A stretch of 64,000 nucleotides of DNA from Auanema rhodensis. Taxonomy: Eukaryota > Nematoda > Chromadorea > Rhabditida > Rhabditidae. Position 1 is the first letter of the stretch. Each line of letters begins with the position of its first letter. Both the position numbers and the translations under genes were made by a program. The notes beneath the pieces were generated by a model. That model worked only from the letters and a program-made list of their open reading frames with translations, was not told the origin of the DNA and did no database searches. Shown here piece by piece: positions 49,829-60,807 of this stretch. Location: NCBI GenBank assembly GCA_964057225.1, contig OZ059895.1:5518001-5582000 (forward strand), written 5' to 3'.

Positions 49829-51778
49829 CTCAAAGACAGATGGTTGTACTTGACAAATGTTTTGTCTCTCTTTCATCTTCTTACATCTCACACCTATCTC
49901 TAATCTTGAATTTCAAAAATTTCCCTCTTTCTCTTATTCTAACTAATGATAGAAAACGGAAAAACGTCTCTGTTTCTTCTTTGTTATCTCAGCTTTTCTA
50001 ATTTTCTCTCATCTTTCCAATTCTCATCTACCTCTCTCTCTCTATTTCTATTGCATAGTCTCTGGCAAATTTTTCTTAAGCATTCAATAGCCTCAAGCGG
50101 TTTTCTTTTTTGCTTCTCCCACCTTGATATCGTAAACTTTTACTTCTTCTTCAACTAAAGCGTAAGAGGGTGGAGGAGGGAGGATAGAGAGATGAGTTGA
50201 AATGTGAAAGAAGATAGACGAGATCTTCTGTTTTTTCATCAGAAAACACTAATCAAACTGGGGACCAGAGCAACACCAGGGGGTTTAAAGTCACACAGAC
50301 ATTCCTTCTGTTTCCTCTTCAAAATCATCGTCACCAACTACCATTGTAACTTTTACGTGATGAAAAAGTTTTTTCTTACAATTTTTGGTGTCCACACAAA
50401 AAGAAAAACTTGGCTGAACTTTCACGTGATTGTCATTTCATTTTTACTAAAATTTTTCATAAGGACGGTTGTTTTTTTTTAAATTTTGGAACAATTATAT
50501 TTGAAATTAAGTGTATGTTGTTATGTGAAAACGATTTATGAAAAAAAATAAATATAATGAGTTCATATAAGTTTTGTATCGATGAATTCCAGCTTAATAC
50601 CGTGTTACTTCAAGTGTTTTCACAGTAATTCGAAAAAGGTGAAGAGAATGAAGAATCAGTGTGTGTGTGCGTGTATGTGTAAGAGAGAGAGAGAGAAATA
50701 GGAAAGGAGAGAAAGAGAAAAAACAAGGACTAACAGAGGATCAAAATCAGGAAAGGGGTATTGTTTTTTCTTCCAAGTTTGCTGCAAGTCTTAAATAGCT
50801 ATTCCAATCTTTTTTCTGCGTTATAATCAGCTTATTGCACATATAATCTTCTCACAACGAACTACATGTATACTATTGTTTATGTATAAGTATAGTTAAA
50901 GAATAGTTAAGCTAAAACGTATAAGAATTTACGTTGATTTTGTAAAAAAAAATAGTTTGAGGGGTTACATTGAGTATTTATGGAAATATAATCAGCTATA
51001 ATAAGTATTATTTTTTATTTATTATCATTTTATCATTTTATCAATGTAAATTTGATATTTCTAAATTAAAGTCAAGCATGTAAGCATGATGTTACATCAT
51101 GTTTCATCAAATTTGATAAGATAGAATGCTTTCACCGAATAACGAATTCAATCAACATCTACGTATTGCGTACATTGACCGCCTGAGGCGAAAAGATAAA
51201 AAGATAGAAATACTATATGGTTTCATTAAATGTTGATTCTTATTCATGAATAATCAAAAGAAGGTTTATAAGACATAAACCATGGAAACGAATTATCTAT
51301 TCAACTTGACTTTCTCTTATAATCTCAAAATGTTGGACATTAAGATTATCCATATAATTAAGATGTGATCTTACAAAGTTACATCATCAACAGATGAGAC
51401 ATAGACAATAGCTTCAAATAGTAAAATGCTTGAATAACTAGCTTAAGCTTAATGTCGTCATCTTAATATTTGATATCATTGATGATACATTACATTTATA
51501 TAATTATTAATGAGATTTAATAGTATTTATTAATATATTATAAAGAAAATAGAAGAAACATCAAAAAAGAATAGGAATCATATAGTTAAGAAGTATTCTA
51601 TCAAAATCTAATCTATGAGAGTTAATGAGATTTTATGAAATACACAGACATGCTAGTTGGAGTAACAGCTACTGCTGGCTTAACTTCTGCAGATTATCAA
51701 CACAGTTTGCATGTGTAGTGTGTATGCGTGAGTGTGTGTATGTATGTGATGTCGATGTGTCGTGGGCGACGAACTCAC

Positions 51779-51854
51779 GGCAACTGTGATGTTGATGAAC
51801 CTGGGCTTAAGCCACCCTCGGTGCTCGCAGCATCATCTGACTCCCTCTCATCTA
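51779..51854 (-). CDS. Candidate minus-strand internal exon (unassigned)
   Basis: A textbook acceptor (TTTTGTTTCCAG) and donor (GTGAGT) frame 76 bases whose only open reading is DERESDDAASTEGGLSPGSS-type acidic/Ser-rich sequence. Its phases (1 in, 2 out) do not fit between the 53.3 kb exon and the zinc-finger core directly. They do fit the candidate exons at 52543-52699 upstream and 49690-49828 downstream. Confidence 0.45.
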
Positions 51855-52542
51855 CTGGAAACAAAACCCGTTTCCTCAATCGCTTACTTTACATGCTGAC
51901 AATCGGAATGAACGATAAACGAAAAGGTATTCCACTCGTTATAATTCTTTGAATTTTCGATTAATATGCGAAAGTTAGATCAACTTACGCATCGTCAAAG
52001 CCTAAAACAGTATATCAAGCGTCATTGCTAACGTCAGCAATGACAATTCCATGTATTAGGGGGCGGATTATTGTATTGTTTTACTGAAATTAGCCTGTAT
52101 TCGCACATGAATACACAATGTGTGTGATGATATCGTTAACGGTACATCGACGTTCACAGCGACGACATGTATGGCTATGATGACGAGCCAGTTGTGTGAC
52201 TTGTGGCTTTTATTGAACATCTCTGAGACTTCAAAGCATCAGCACATGTTAGCCGCTTATTCATCTTGTTTTAAGAGTTGGAATCCCTTTCAAACTGATT
52301 GCCAATAACACTGCTAGCAGAATTGCTGATCATCAACTATTCTAGAACTTTGGATAAGGCTGGAAGATATGCAAACGAAAAGAGCTCTCTCTTTCTCTCT
52401 CTTTCTCTCTGTATGTTTATGCACAACGATACTTAGAAAAGGTCTTAAGAACATTGGACTCCGATGATGGTTTGGCATAGCAAATCGGAAGTCTTCGACA
52501 TCTCTCAACCGGATCCGTATGCCTGAGCCTGATTCATTCAAC

Positions 52543-52699
52543 CGTTTTGCCTACATGTATTCAAACTTCCGCGACGTTTCACGTTCGACATCATTGTAAG
52601 GGACGTCACGTCAGCCCTACCAGTCTGGTATTTCCGTATCGGATGTGATAGCATTACGCTTGAATCGACGTCCGACGACTGTTCTTCAAACTTCAACAT
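52543..52699 (-). CDS. Candidate minus-strand first exon (unassigned)
   Basis: An ATG opens 52 codons (MLKFEEQSSDVDSSVMLSHP..., with a PKA-like RRGSL site near the end) to a GTTGAA or, 12 bases earlier, GTAGGC donor, both phase 1. The phase suits the 51779-51854 exon. An acceptor-like GCTTCTATAG lies about 47 bases upstream of the ATG and could be a trans-splice site. The opposite strand is also open, so the evidence is not decisive. Confidence 0.35.
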
Positions 52700-53258
52700 T
52701 GCAGGTTGCTCAATGAGTTCAACTTTGCTGCACGCTGGCTTCCTATAGAAGCAATGGCAACGTGTGACGTAACCGGAAAGCTGCTGTCGATGGGTTTCAT
52801 TGAGATTTGTTCTGAACAACCTTTAAAACGTTGACAAAGAGAAGAACAAGGAAGAGGAAGAAGAATCATAGAATAAGCTGCTTTTAAGCAATCTATGAGT
52901 TTTCAACGAAAAGAAGAAAAGTAGCCAGCTTAACTGATTTTGGAGGATATGAAGATGAGGAGAATAATGAAGTAGACAGGGGTGAAACTAAATACAATCA
53001 CTAGAATAGTATAATTTGAGCATGAAGAATCAGAAGAATTAATAATAATTATGTGAATAATTAACTTCAGATCAAAAAAATTCTAATAGCTTGAACATTA
53101 TGAATGAAACAAATAATTTCAAATGAAAATCATTGAAATTACATATTTGGTTAAGCATGGTTGAAAATTAAAATCTTTTCTTTATAATATGGAAGTGTAG
53201 AAATAATCAAAAAAATACATATATAGTTAATATTCTATAATAAATAGTTAAAACATAC

Positions 53259-53348
53259 CTTGAGCACACCAATTGGCCTCCCTCCTTCGTGTCCGGGCAG
53301 AAGGAGGGTAGGTGGACGAGGCATCCCATGCTCAGCAATTTTGAACAC
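53259..53348 (-). CDS. Upstream coding exon of the zinc-finger gene
   Basis: A 90-base exon between a TTAGTTGTAG acceptor and a GTATGT donor reads 30 codons in phase 0 at both ends (FKIAEHGMPRPPTLLLPGHE...VLK). It lies in AT-rich surroundings and its GC content, open frame and phase match the first core exon at 48661 (TPPVICEQ). I infer it is spliced to the core across a 4.6 kb intron. Confidence 0.65.
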
Positions 53349-54463
53349 CTACAACTAAATATATTAATATATGTAAAACTTGAAGATAAAGTTTTAAGAT
53401 AAAGCACAAATATATATAGATAGATAGTTAGATATACGATATAATAATTAAAATAAAGAAAAAGTTTTTTTTTCTCTAAGGATTTGATTCAAAATTTACA
53501 CGCATGTGTGTGAAAAGGAAAAATTGCATTTGGTTAATATAAAGGAATGACCAATTCTCAGACAGATGCTTTGCATAATGCTTGAACACGTGTTGGTGAG
53601 AATCTGAGAAATCTCCAGAAGTAGATGTATGTATAAGAATAATAATTTTAAAAGTAAAAATGATTAAGAAATAAGTTAATAAGATCAATGAAATAAAGGT
53701 TTTTGTTTTATTTCAATTTATATTAATTATAATTATATAAATAATTTATGTGAACTTTTATGTGTAATAGGTCATATCAATGTTTTTGTTTTATATTTAT
53801 TTATAAAATGAGAAAAAGAAAAGATGTCAGAATCTTGTATGATACTTTGGTATAGAATATTAGAAATTTAGAGTATTGTGAATACGAAAAGGAAGAACAA
53901 CTAATGTTGATAAATCGATAAGAATGAACATGAACATAAAGATTAAAGAGAAAATATAAAAAAACTGGCGCTTGTTTAGTTGTTGCCACCTCCAGCCCTC
54001 CCCCTTCCTCCTCTTTTTGCTTGGCTCATTGCTCCTATATATGCTAATTGTGCATATTGATTGAAATTTTAGTTTATCATAAATTTTAAATCAAATTTAA
54101 TAATATTATATAATAAATAGGTTTATATATTATTGAGAATAGCCGTCTATCTTAACCATATATAAACAGATCGCTTAAATTCAGAGAATGTGGAGGAGAT
54201 ATGTATCTCCAAAAGAAGGAAAAGCATTCTATTTAATAAAATATAATTTCTTTACATATATATTTCTGAATTTATAAAGTTTTTCAAATAACTGTTACAT
54301 AACTGTTTTGTAGCCTAATGTCTTATCTATTTGCTACTATTCTGATTTTCTAAACTTTGATTTTGGTTCTAAGGATTAAGAAAACTTTAAAAAATTATTA
54401 CCTATATACATAGTTACATATTAAGTATATGAATATCTGATAAAATACAATAAAACACTCTTT

Positions 54464-54496
54464 TTCTCTCTCTTTCTCTCTCTCTCTATCTCTCTT
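54464..54496. repeat. Interrupted (CT)n tract
   Basis: CT-rich simple sequence with occasional TTT and TA interruptions. Confidence 0.85.
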
Positions 54497-54595
54497 TACT
54501 CTCGTTTTTTCCCTAAACGAAAATCTATTTTTATAATTGAAATGCTAAAAAATCACCAAAAAAATGTATTGAAAGAATGAGTTAAATGATCCGAA

Positions 54596-54628
54596 AGAGA
54601 GAGAGAGAGAGAGAGTGAGAGAGAGAGC
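54596..54628. repeat. (GA)n tract
   Basis: GA dinucleotides with one TG interruption, in opposite orientation to the CT tract 100 bp to its left. Confidence 0.9.
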
Positions 54629-54738
54629 TGCTGATTTCTATATTGTACTTTCATTTCATGAATAAATAAGAATTGTTAATCAGCATAATATAGTTAATAT
54701 ATTTTATATAATTATTCATTTTAATATTTTGTTTTTAG

Positions 54739-54891
54739 GTTGAGAAGGGGGAAAGTATTGAAAGAATGTCACAATCTTCTCTACCGCGTTTATATGATTC
54801 ATTTCGAATTCATGATTCTCCAATTGTGAACCTTCAGAAGCCTAGAAATAAGCAACGTCATGATAACAGTAGTGGCTGTACTTGTAGTTAA
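54739..54891 (+). CDS. Candidate plus-strand terminal exon or micro-gene ending CTCS
   Basis: After a strong TTTTGTTTTTAG acceptor, 50 codons run to a TAA stop with good coding composition (VEKGESIERMSQSSLPRLYD ... SSGCTCS). An internal ATG at 54766 would give a 41-residue peptide. The last four residues, CTCS, could be prenylated as a CaaX or CxC type end, and the Lys/Arg/Asn-rich stretch before it recalls the hypervariable tail of Rab GTPases. No GTPase core exon (GxxxxGKT, DTAGQ, NKxD) is visible upstream on the plus strand, so it is either a stand-alone micro-gene or an orphan exon. Confidence 0.4.
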   Translation, partial: VEKGESIERMSQSSLPRLYDSFRIHDSPIVNLQKPRNKQRHDNSSGCTCS

Positions 54892-55818
54892 GATCTGATA
54901 TCTTATTACTGTATATAATATAATTTATATTAAATTATTTTTATATTATATTGATTAAATAAATTTTTTATTTATATAAATCTATGCGAGTGACTAAGAT
55001 TATCTAAAATAACTTTTTTTTTATGTTTCAGAACTTATATTCATTGGCAAAGCAATGGAAATTATAAATACAACCGGATTGAACACATTTTACCAAATAA
55101 ATATAACCCGAAAATTTAAATTTTGACGTAATATGAATAGCAGTTGTAATAGTGATGCACACGTGTTGGTAAAATATGCTAATTGCGATCAGGTTAGTAA
55201 GCCGGAGTTTGAGGGGGAGCACATTATGTAGGCGGAGGAATTGAGAGGATAGAGAATGATGATCAGTAACCAGGTAAGAGCAGAAGAATTTTTTTTTTAT
55301 CAGTTCCAGTTATGAACGGCATGGAGATTTGCTCAATTTCTTCTGTTTGGATGAAGCTCAAATAATAAAAGCTTAAAGAATAGTTGATGAAATAGGGAGG
55401 AGGGTGAATGAACTGACAAATGAAATGAAAACGTGAAAATCAACATATATTACGTTTTAGGTTATCAAAGTTCCTGTGTTTGAGCATATTATTGCCTAAA
55501 ACTGCTTTCTGGCCGACGGCGGTCAATTAACCGAATGGCTGTAATGAATGCAATATCCGGACATATAGACTCATCTGATCAAATAACCTTTTAGTGATAT
55601 AAACTAAAAAGAAAATTCATAAAACTGATCATAAGAGCTAAGTAATAGCATATGATGTTCAAAATCCATCATATTTCATGGAAAATGTGACAATTATTCG
55701 AATATGATATGTATATTATATAGATTATATAATAATATATTCTAAAAAGATAAAAACTGTATGTGTAACAAGAGTGTATTCATCAGATTTTGGATAAGTT
55801 AGGATTTGAAGATTGAAT

Positions 55819-55822
<4 letters not shown>

Positions 55823-55866
<44 letters not shown>
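55823..55866. repeat. (GA)n microsatellite
   Basis: A nearly perfect GA tract of about 44 bases. Confidence 0.95.
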
Positions 55867-55870
<4 letters not shown>

Positions 55871-56368
55871 GAGAGATTATATATAAATGAATTATATAAG
55901 ATGATTTGAACTAAAATTAAGAAAAATCATTAAAATCGAGTTTTGTTCATTTGATTTCTTTTTTTGTTGCCAAAAATAGAAAAGATAAGAAAATAGTTAA
56001 AACTACATAAACTATATTGAAATATATTATGAGACGTCACATAAAAAAATAAAAAAAAGCAGATGATCACGTTGCTGTTTGGAGTAAAATTGATAAAAGG
56101 ATAAGATAGTAGTCGTATCCGTCGTGCCAGCATCTGAAGTTATACGGAAGACTACTGTTATGACAGACATATAACATAGTAATCTTCTTGGCTTTTACAG
56201 AAGAAGAGCTTTAGCCTGTTGAACTTCAAACTATTTTTTGAATGAAAAGGCTTGAACAAAATTAGAATAAGTTAGAAGATGAAGAATAATAATCCAGGAT
56301 TTTTGAAAAAAGTTTCAAAACATCTTGAATGAAAAAGTTATGGCATACATGATAGAAATAAATATATA

Positions 56369-56371
56369 GAG

Positions 56372-56454
<83 letters not shown>

Positions 56455-56455
56455 G
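56369..56455. repeat. (GA)n microsatellite, longest uninterrupted block
   Basis: GAAA-type units lead into about 60 bases of perfect GA, then GATA-type interruptions. Confidence 0.95.
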
Positions 56456-56670
56456 ATAAGGTACAATAGTCTGGTTATCCATTAGCACAGTATTGAAAAA
56501 TAATCTTCATACTGATGTCTGAAGTGTTGTTTCAACGGTATCACACATATTTTCATTAATATTAAAGATTTTATGATAATGAGCTTATTAAGTTCATAAA
56601 AGCATTTTTAAAATTACAATATTAATTTAAAATATGTATATGATATATATATATATAATAATAATAATAT

Positions 56671-56690
56671 TAACTATATGTATATAGTTA
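56671..56690. repeat. TAACTATATGTATATAGTTA dyad
   Basis: A 20-base, almost perfect palindrome. Variants recur at about 56,911, 61,491, 62,273-62,307 and 62,356 within the same locus. Confidence 0.6.
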
Positions 56691-57914
56691 TGATAATATA
56701 AATTATTGAATTATTAAGATTTGTTAACATCAATTGATGTTATATACATATTTCTTTAATGAAAAATGTTAGCGTAAACAGATATAAATCGTTTGAATGA
56801 GCAATACAAATGAAATGTCAGATTATTCGGATCACGTATGTTGCAAACATATGCACATATTGATAAATGAATTACATATAATGTTAGTAGATCAGGGAAA
56901 TAAAGTTATTTATATGTATATAGTTTATATGATATGTTATCAATCAATTAATTAAATTAATTTTTAGTTAATGAATATATTCTCATCTTACTATCTATCA
57001 TATCACTATTTTATATATTTTATAAAAGAAATAAAGCCATTAATTATTTAAAGAATATTTTAGTAAACTGTATTGAGAATCAAAGAAAATGTTTTTGTTG
57101 ATATTTCTTTAAAAGAAAAAGAAAAAAGATTGAGAAGATTTAAAAAATAAAATAAAAAAAGAAATAAAATGTAAAAATAAATAAAAAAATATATAAATAA
57201 ATAATATTAAATAATAAAAGTTTAAAAAATAAATATGAATGAAATGAAGCTATATAGGGGATATTTGAAATGAAATACAACCATATGACGCGTCAATCAT
57301 CGTGAAAAATAATATTTTCACGTGAAAATGTGTTGTAACATCTGCGTGATAGAAGATATATGTATAAAGAAGAATGAAAATTTCAAACTAATAGTTTATA
57401 TATGAAAGTTTATTAAAAATATTTAATTATATATTCATAATTGATATATTTAATGAAATATTTGAGAATTTTTGATAAAGAAAATGAATATTCGGTTCCT
57501 TGTTTAAGCATTTTAACTATACGTAAATAGTAATGGTAGTTCATTGAGAATAGAGAGTAGTATGGAAGCCATAACATACATATCTCAAGAAATATGTGTG
57601 AGGGAGGAAGGTTGTAAGAGAAATAAAAAAAAACATGAGAGAAATAGAGATTGAGAGAGTTAAGAAGAGTGAAAGGTGAGCTACAGCTGAAAGACAAGGT
57701 TGCAAGCACCTGTCTATGTAGTTTGTGGCTGAGATTTGAAGAATCACAAGACACTGTATCATAACAAGATAGATGGAGAGAGTAATGTGAGGTAGAATTG
57801 CAAAATTTCAAAGTTGAAAACTGATCAGCTGAAATTCATGTTAGTAAATTAGACATTAAAAGAATACAAATGTAATATAGTATAGATAAATATGAGTTAA
57901 ATGGTGTAATACAC

Positions 57915-57967
<53 letters not shown>
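57915..57967. repeat. (GA)n microsatellite with GAAA interruptions
   Basis: GA tract of about 50 bases ending in a GGGG run. Confidence 0.93.
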
Positions 57968-57972
<5 letters not shown>

Positions 57973-58998
57973 AGATGGAAGAGAATAAGGAGATTAGTTT
58001 GTAGAAGAATTTTTATAGCTTTAGTTGACAACGTCAGTGAAGCTTATCAGCTGATTTGAGTTCTTTGATCTGAGCTGAATCTTCAAAAGCTTGAAATGGG
58101 TCTTATTCATATAAACTGATAAATTCATTATTGTTGATGAAAAAGAATTCATCTACTTAACCCAACGCCTCCTCATTCTTTCTCTTTCTCTCCCACTTTT
58201 TCCCTTTTCTACTTTATGCTTTGTTGGATATTTCATCTTGTGATTCTTCTTACCAATTTCTTTTTTTCTTTTTTTTTTGACAGTAAGAATCAATGAAGAC
58301 AATGCTTGTACATATTGAATTGTTATGCATAATAGTAAAGCTTAAGATGTATATCTGACTTTAAGAATCAGAAGATGTCTTCATCGTTGCTGATTGTCAT
58401 GACGACCATCCAAGTACCTTCAACATTGTTACTACAAATAAGACAAGCACAATCTCGTCCTTAGAAGACGATGGTCGATGTGATATCTGGATGTCATGGA
58501 CTAGATCCGGATCAGGTTTATATTAAATTCTGTTTCAATCATAATTATTAATATAATCTAAGTAAAAAGATAAAGAAAAACATATATATATGTGAGAGAA
58601 AATTTCATTCAGCTTTTACTTTATCCAAATCAAAAAAAAAAAAAAATTCTGTGAAATGATTGTTTCTTAAAATAGATATTATATTAGAATATTTTATAAA
58701 TATATGATATAGTTAAAGAAAAGAAATCATTAGTTAAAGTAAATGGATATACATATAGAAGTATCTTTACTGGAATGAATAAATCCAAGTTTTAGCAGTA
58801 GAATGAACAAAATGGAATTTTGCATTTGGCCACAAGTCAAAATAGGACATGAAAGATTAGAACATGAATGATATAGTGCATGATCATGATGATGAACATT
58901 GTAAGATTTGAATAATTCATGAAATCTTTTTTAAAATTTCAGAAAGAAAAAAGAAATTGAAGAGAGAAAGAGAGGAGGTAGATAGATAGAGAGTAAGC

Positions 58999-59000
<2 letters not shown>

Positions 59001-59038
<38 letters not shown>
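59001..59038. repeat. (GA)n microsatellite
   Basis: Perfect GA tract of about 38 bases, preceded by GATA units at 58,979-58,990. Confidence 0.95.
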
Positions 59039-59042
<4 letters not shown>

Positions 59043-59442
59043 AATAGTGAAGAGGAGAGAGAGTGAATGAGTAAGTGAATGAAGGAAAGAAGAAACATAT
59101 AAGATATAAGAAAAGTAAAAAAGAGAAATAGATATTGAATTGAATAGAAACGAATATTAACTTTAAGAAACTTTTAATTTAATCGCATTTTCGATGTAAT
59201 GACATAGAAAAAAGGATTGGAAGAGAAAATGAAAAATATCTTTCCCTAGATAATATGTTTTAAAAATATTTATAATTAATTTTGATTTACAATAGAGAAA
59301 ATGTTTTTTGTTTGTTTAAAATATTTGAAACAGAAAAATAAGTTGAGGTAAGTCTTTAAACTACAAAACTGATTTTAAATCCCGAAAAAAAGTACATTTG
59401 AAAAGTACATGGGGGTGGAGGATAGCAGAGTGTTTCACTTAT

Positions 59443-59443
59443 G

Positions 59444-59481
<38 letters not shown>
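59443..59481. repeat. (GA)n microsatellite
   Basis: GA tract with one AAAG interruption. Confidence 0.93.
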
Positions 59482-59720
59482 TGACAACTATTCCATATTT
59501 GACAGTAATTTGAGAAATATTCATATTTCGAAAGAAAGAAGACGAGAAATGGAAGGAATCTGCACGGAATGATAGAAAATTCAAAGAATGAATTTCATAC
59601 TTTTGAGAATAAAAACAGTGTGAAAGTACAAAAATAGTATTTTCTTTGTCTTTTCTTCACATTCACTTCACATTCATTTCAATATTATGATTTTCCTTCC
59701 TCATCAGGTATCATACACAC

Positions 59721-59743
59721 ATTCTGATTCTGATTCTGATTAT
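59721..59743. repeat. (ATTCTG)n short tandem repeat
   Basis: About four copies of ATTCTG, the last ending ATTATG. Confidence 0.85.
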
Positions 59744-60006
59744 GAGATGATGTCGTAAAAGTGAACACAAAATGAAAATAAATGTTGATGAAATAGAAAC
59801 AAAAATAAAAAAAAGTTAAAGAGAAAGAATTTTTTTTCTTTTGGAATAAAAATGAAATAAATATTTATAGTATATGAAGCTTTGAATAAGATTTTTTAAT
59901 TTGAAAATCATTGTTGTCTCTAAAAAAGACAAAAATGCTTTTAATTGACACGATGATTACATCATTCTGAATTTCGAAAGCATGAGAATTGCTACTTCAT
60001 TACCAT

Positions 60007-60118
60007 CAACTGTCCAGTTAAGCCAGGTTGACGCTGAAGTTTGACTTCTAGTCGTATTCAAGCGCAAACTATGACCAACATTTGAACGACCATAGAATGG
60101 TATGAGACAAAGTTGTTA
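60007..60118 (-). CDS. Candidate minus-strand exon (unassigned)
   Basis: A minus-strand frame of about 37 codons (IPFYGRSNVGHSLRLNTTRS ... STWLNWTVD) ends at a GTAATG donor in phase 1, in a GC-richer island of the zinc-finger locus. I found no convincing acceptor on its 5' side. Confidence 0.2.
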
Positions 60119-60760
60119 CGATGTAAAAGAAAAACTTGGAAGACTTATGAGTTTTCAGCATCATTTTTTCTTTTTTTTTCTTCAATGTATCTTCGATTTT
60201 GTGTCTTTATGTTCATTCTTTTCCTCTACTTCCTCTCAATCTACCTCTCAAGCAATGAGATTCTTCTCACATTCAAATTCCGTTTACGTTCAAATAATCT
60301 CAATCTGCTTATCTCAGTCTGTTTTTTGTTTTCATATCTCTTTCTCTCTACTGCAATTCCTATCTCAGACTTGGTAAACTCCGGAAATGACGAGACGAGA
60401 AGTGGGGGAGTAAACGAGTGTGGGTGAGAAAAATAAAGCAAAAGAGCCCTCAGGCATTTTACTTTATATGTAACGATTGAAGAAAAAAATGAAAATGAGG
60501 CAGCAGATTGCAAGTAAGAGAAGCGTGACCAAAGAATGTGTTAGTAAAGGAAGAAGGACGATTCTAAGTCTGCCCTCTAAAGGACTTCGTGCCACCACTA
60601 GGCCAAAAGAGAAAATGGAGAGATCGATAAGAGGCCATTGGAAGGCTCATGACTATGCATGTCCAAGAAAAAAAAAGAAAAATGGATGAGAGAAGGGAAG
60701 AAAAAGCAAAGAAAATAAAATAGAAATAGAGAAAAAGAGAGAGAGAGAAATAGGAAGAAA

Positions 60761-60765
<5 letters not shown>

Positions 60766-60804
<39 letters not shown>
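60766..60804. repeat. (GA)n microsatellite
   Basis: GA tract of about 39 bases within a longer purine-rich stretch that begins near 60,480. Confidence 0.95.

Positions 60805-60807
<3 letters not shown>

Larger units (their letters stand above)
48662..53258 (-). other. 4.6 kb intron of the zinc-finger gene with unassigned exon-like islands
   Basis: Mostly AT-rich, with a purine tract at 49,142-49,168. The blocks at 49.6-49.85 kb and 51.65-52.85 kb are clearly GC-richer. On the minus strand they yield exon-like pieces listed separately; the second block also has an open plus-strand frame of about 70 codons at about 52,528-52,747. Confidence 0.6.

Noticed and set aside
52528-54891. A plus-strand Rab GTPase gene spanning the island and the CTCS exon.
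   Set aside because: No P-loop, DTAGQ, NKxD or ExSA motif is present in any plus-strand frame upstream of 54.7 kb.
56107-56156. Imperfect inverted repeat (AGTAGTC...GACTACT).
   Set aside because: Only 7 + 5 paired bases with large bulges; weak compared with the hairpin at 5013.
57413-57811. 132-codon minus-strand ORF.
   Set aside because: Low-complexity, pyrimidine-driven and hydrophobic, with a second overlapping frame also open; no splice signals or recognisable family.
58378-58467. 29-codon plus ORF with a leader-like start (MSSSLLIVMTT).
   Set aside because: Too short, with no acceptor upstream; the opposite strand is equally open.
60102-60427. Overlapping plus-strand ORFs of 91 and 104 codons.
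   Set aside because: They are open because the plus strand is T/C-rich; Phe/Ser/Leu-rich composition, no acceptor or family resemblance.
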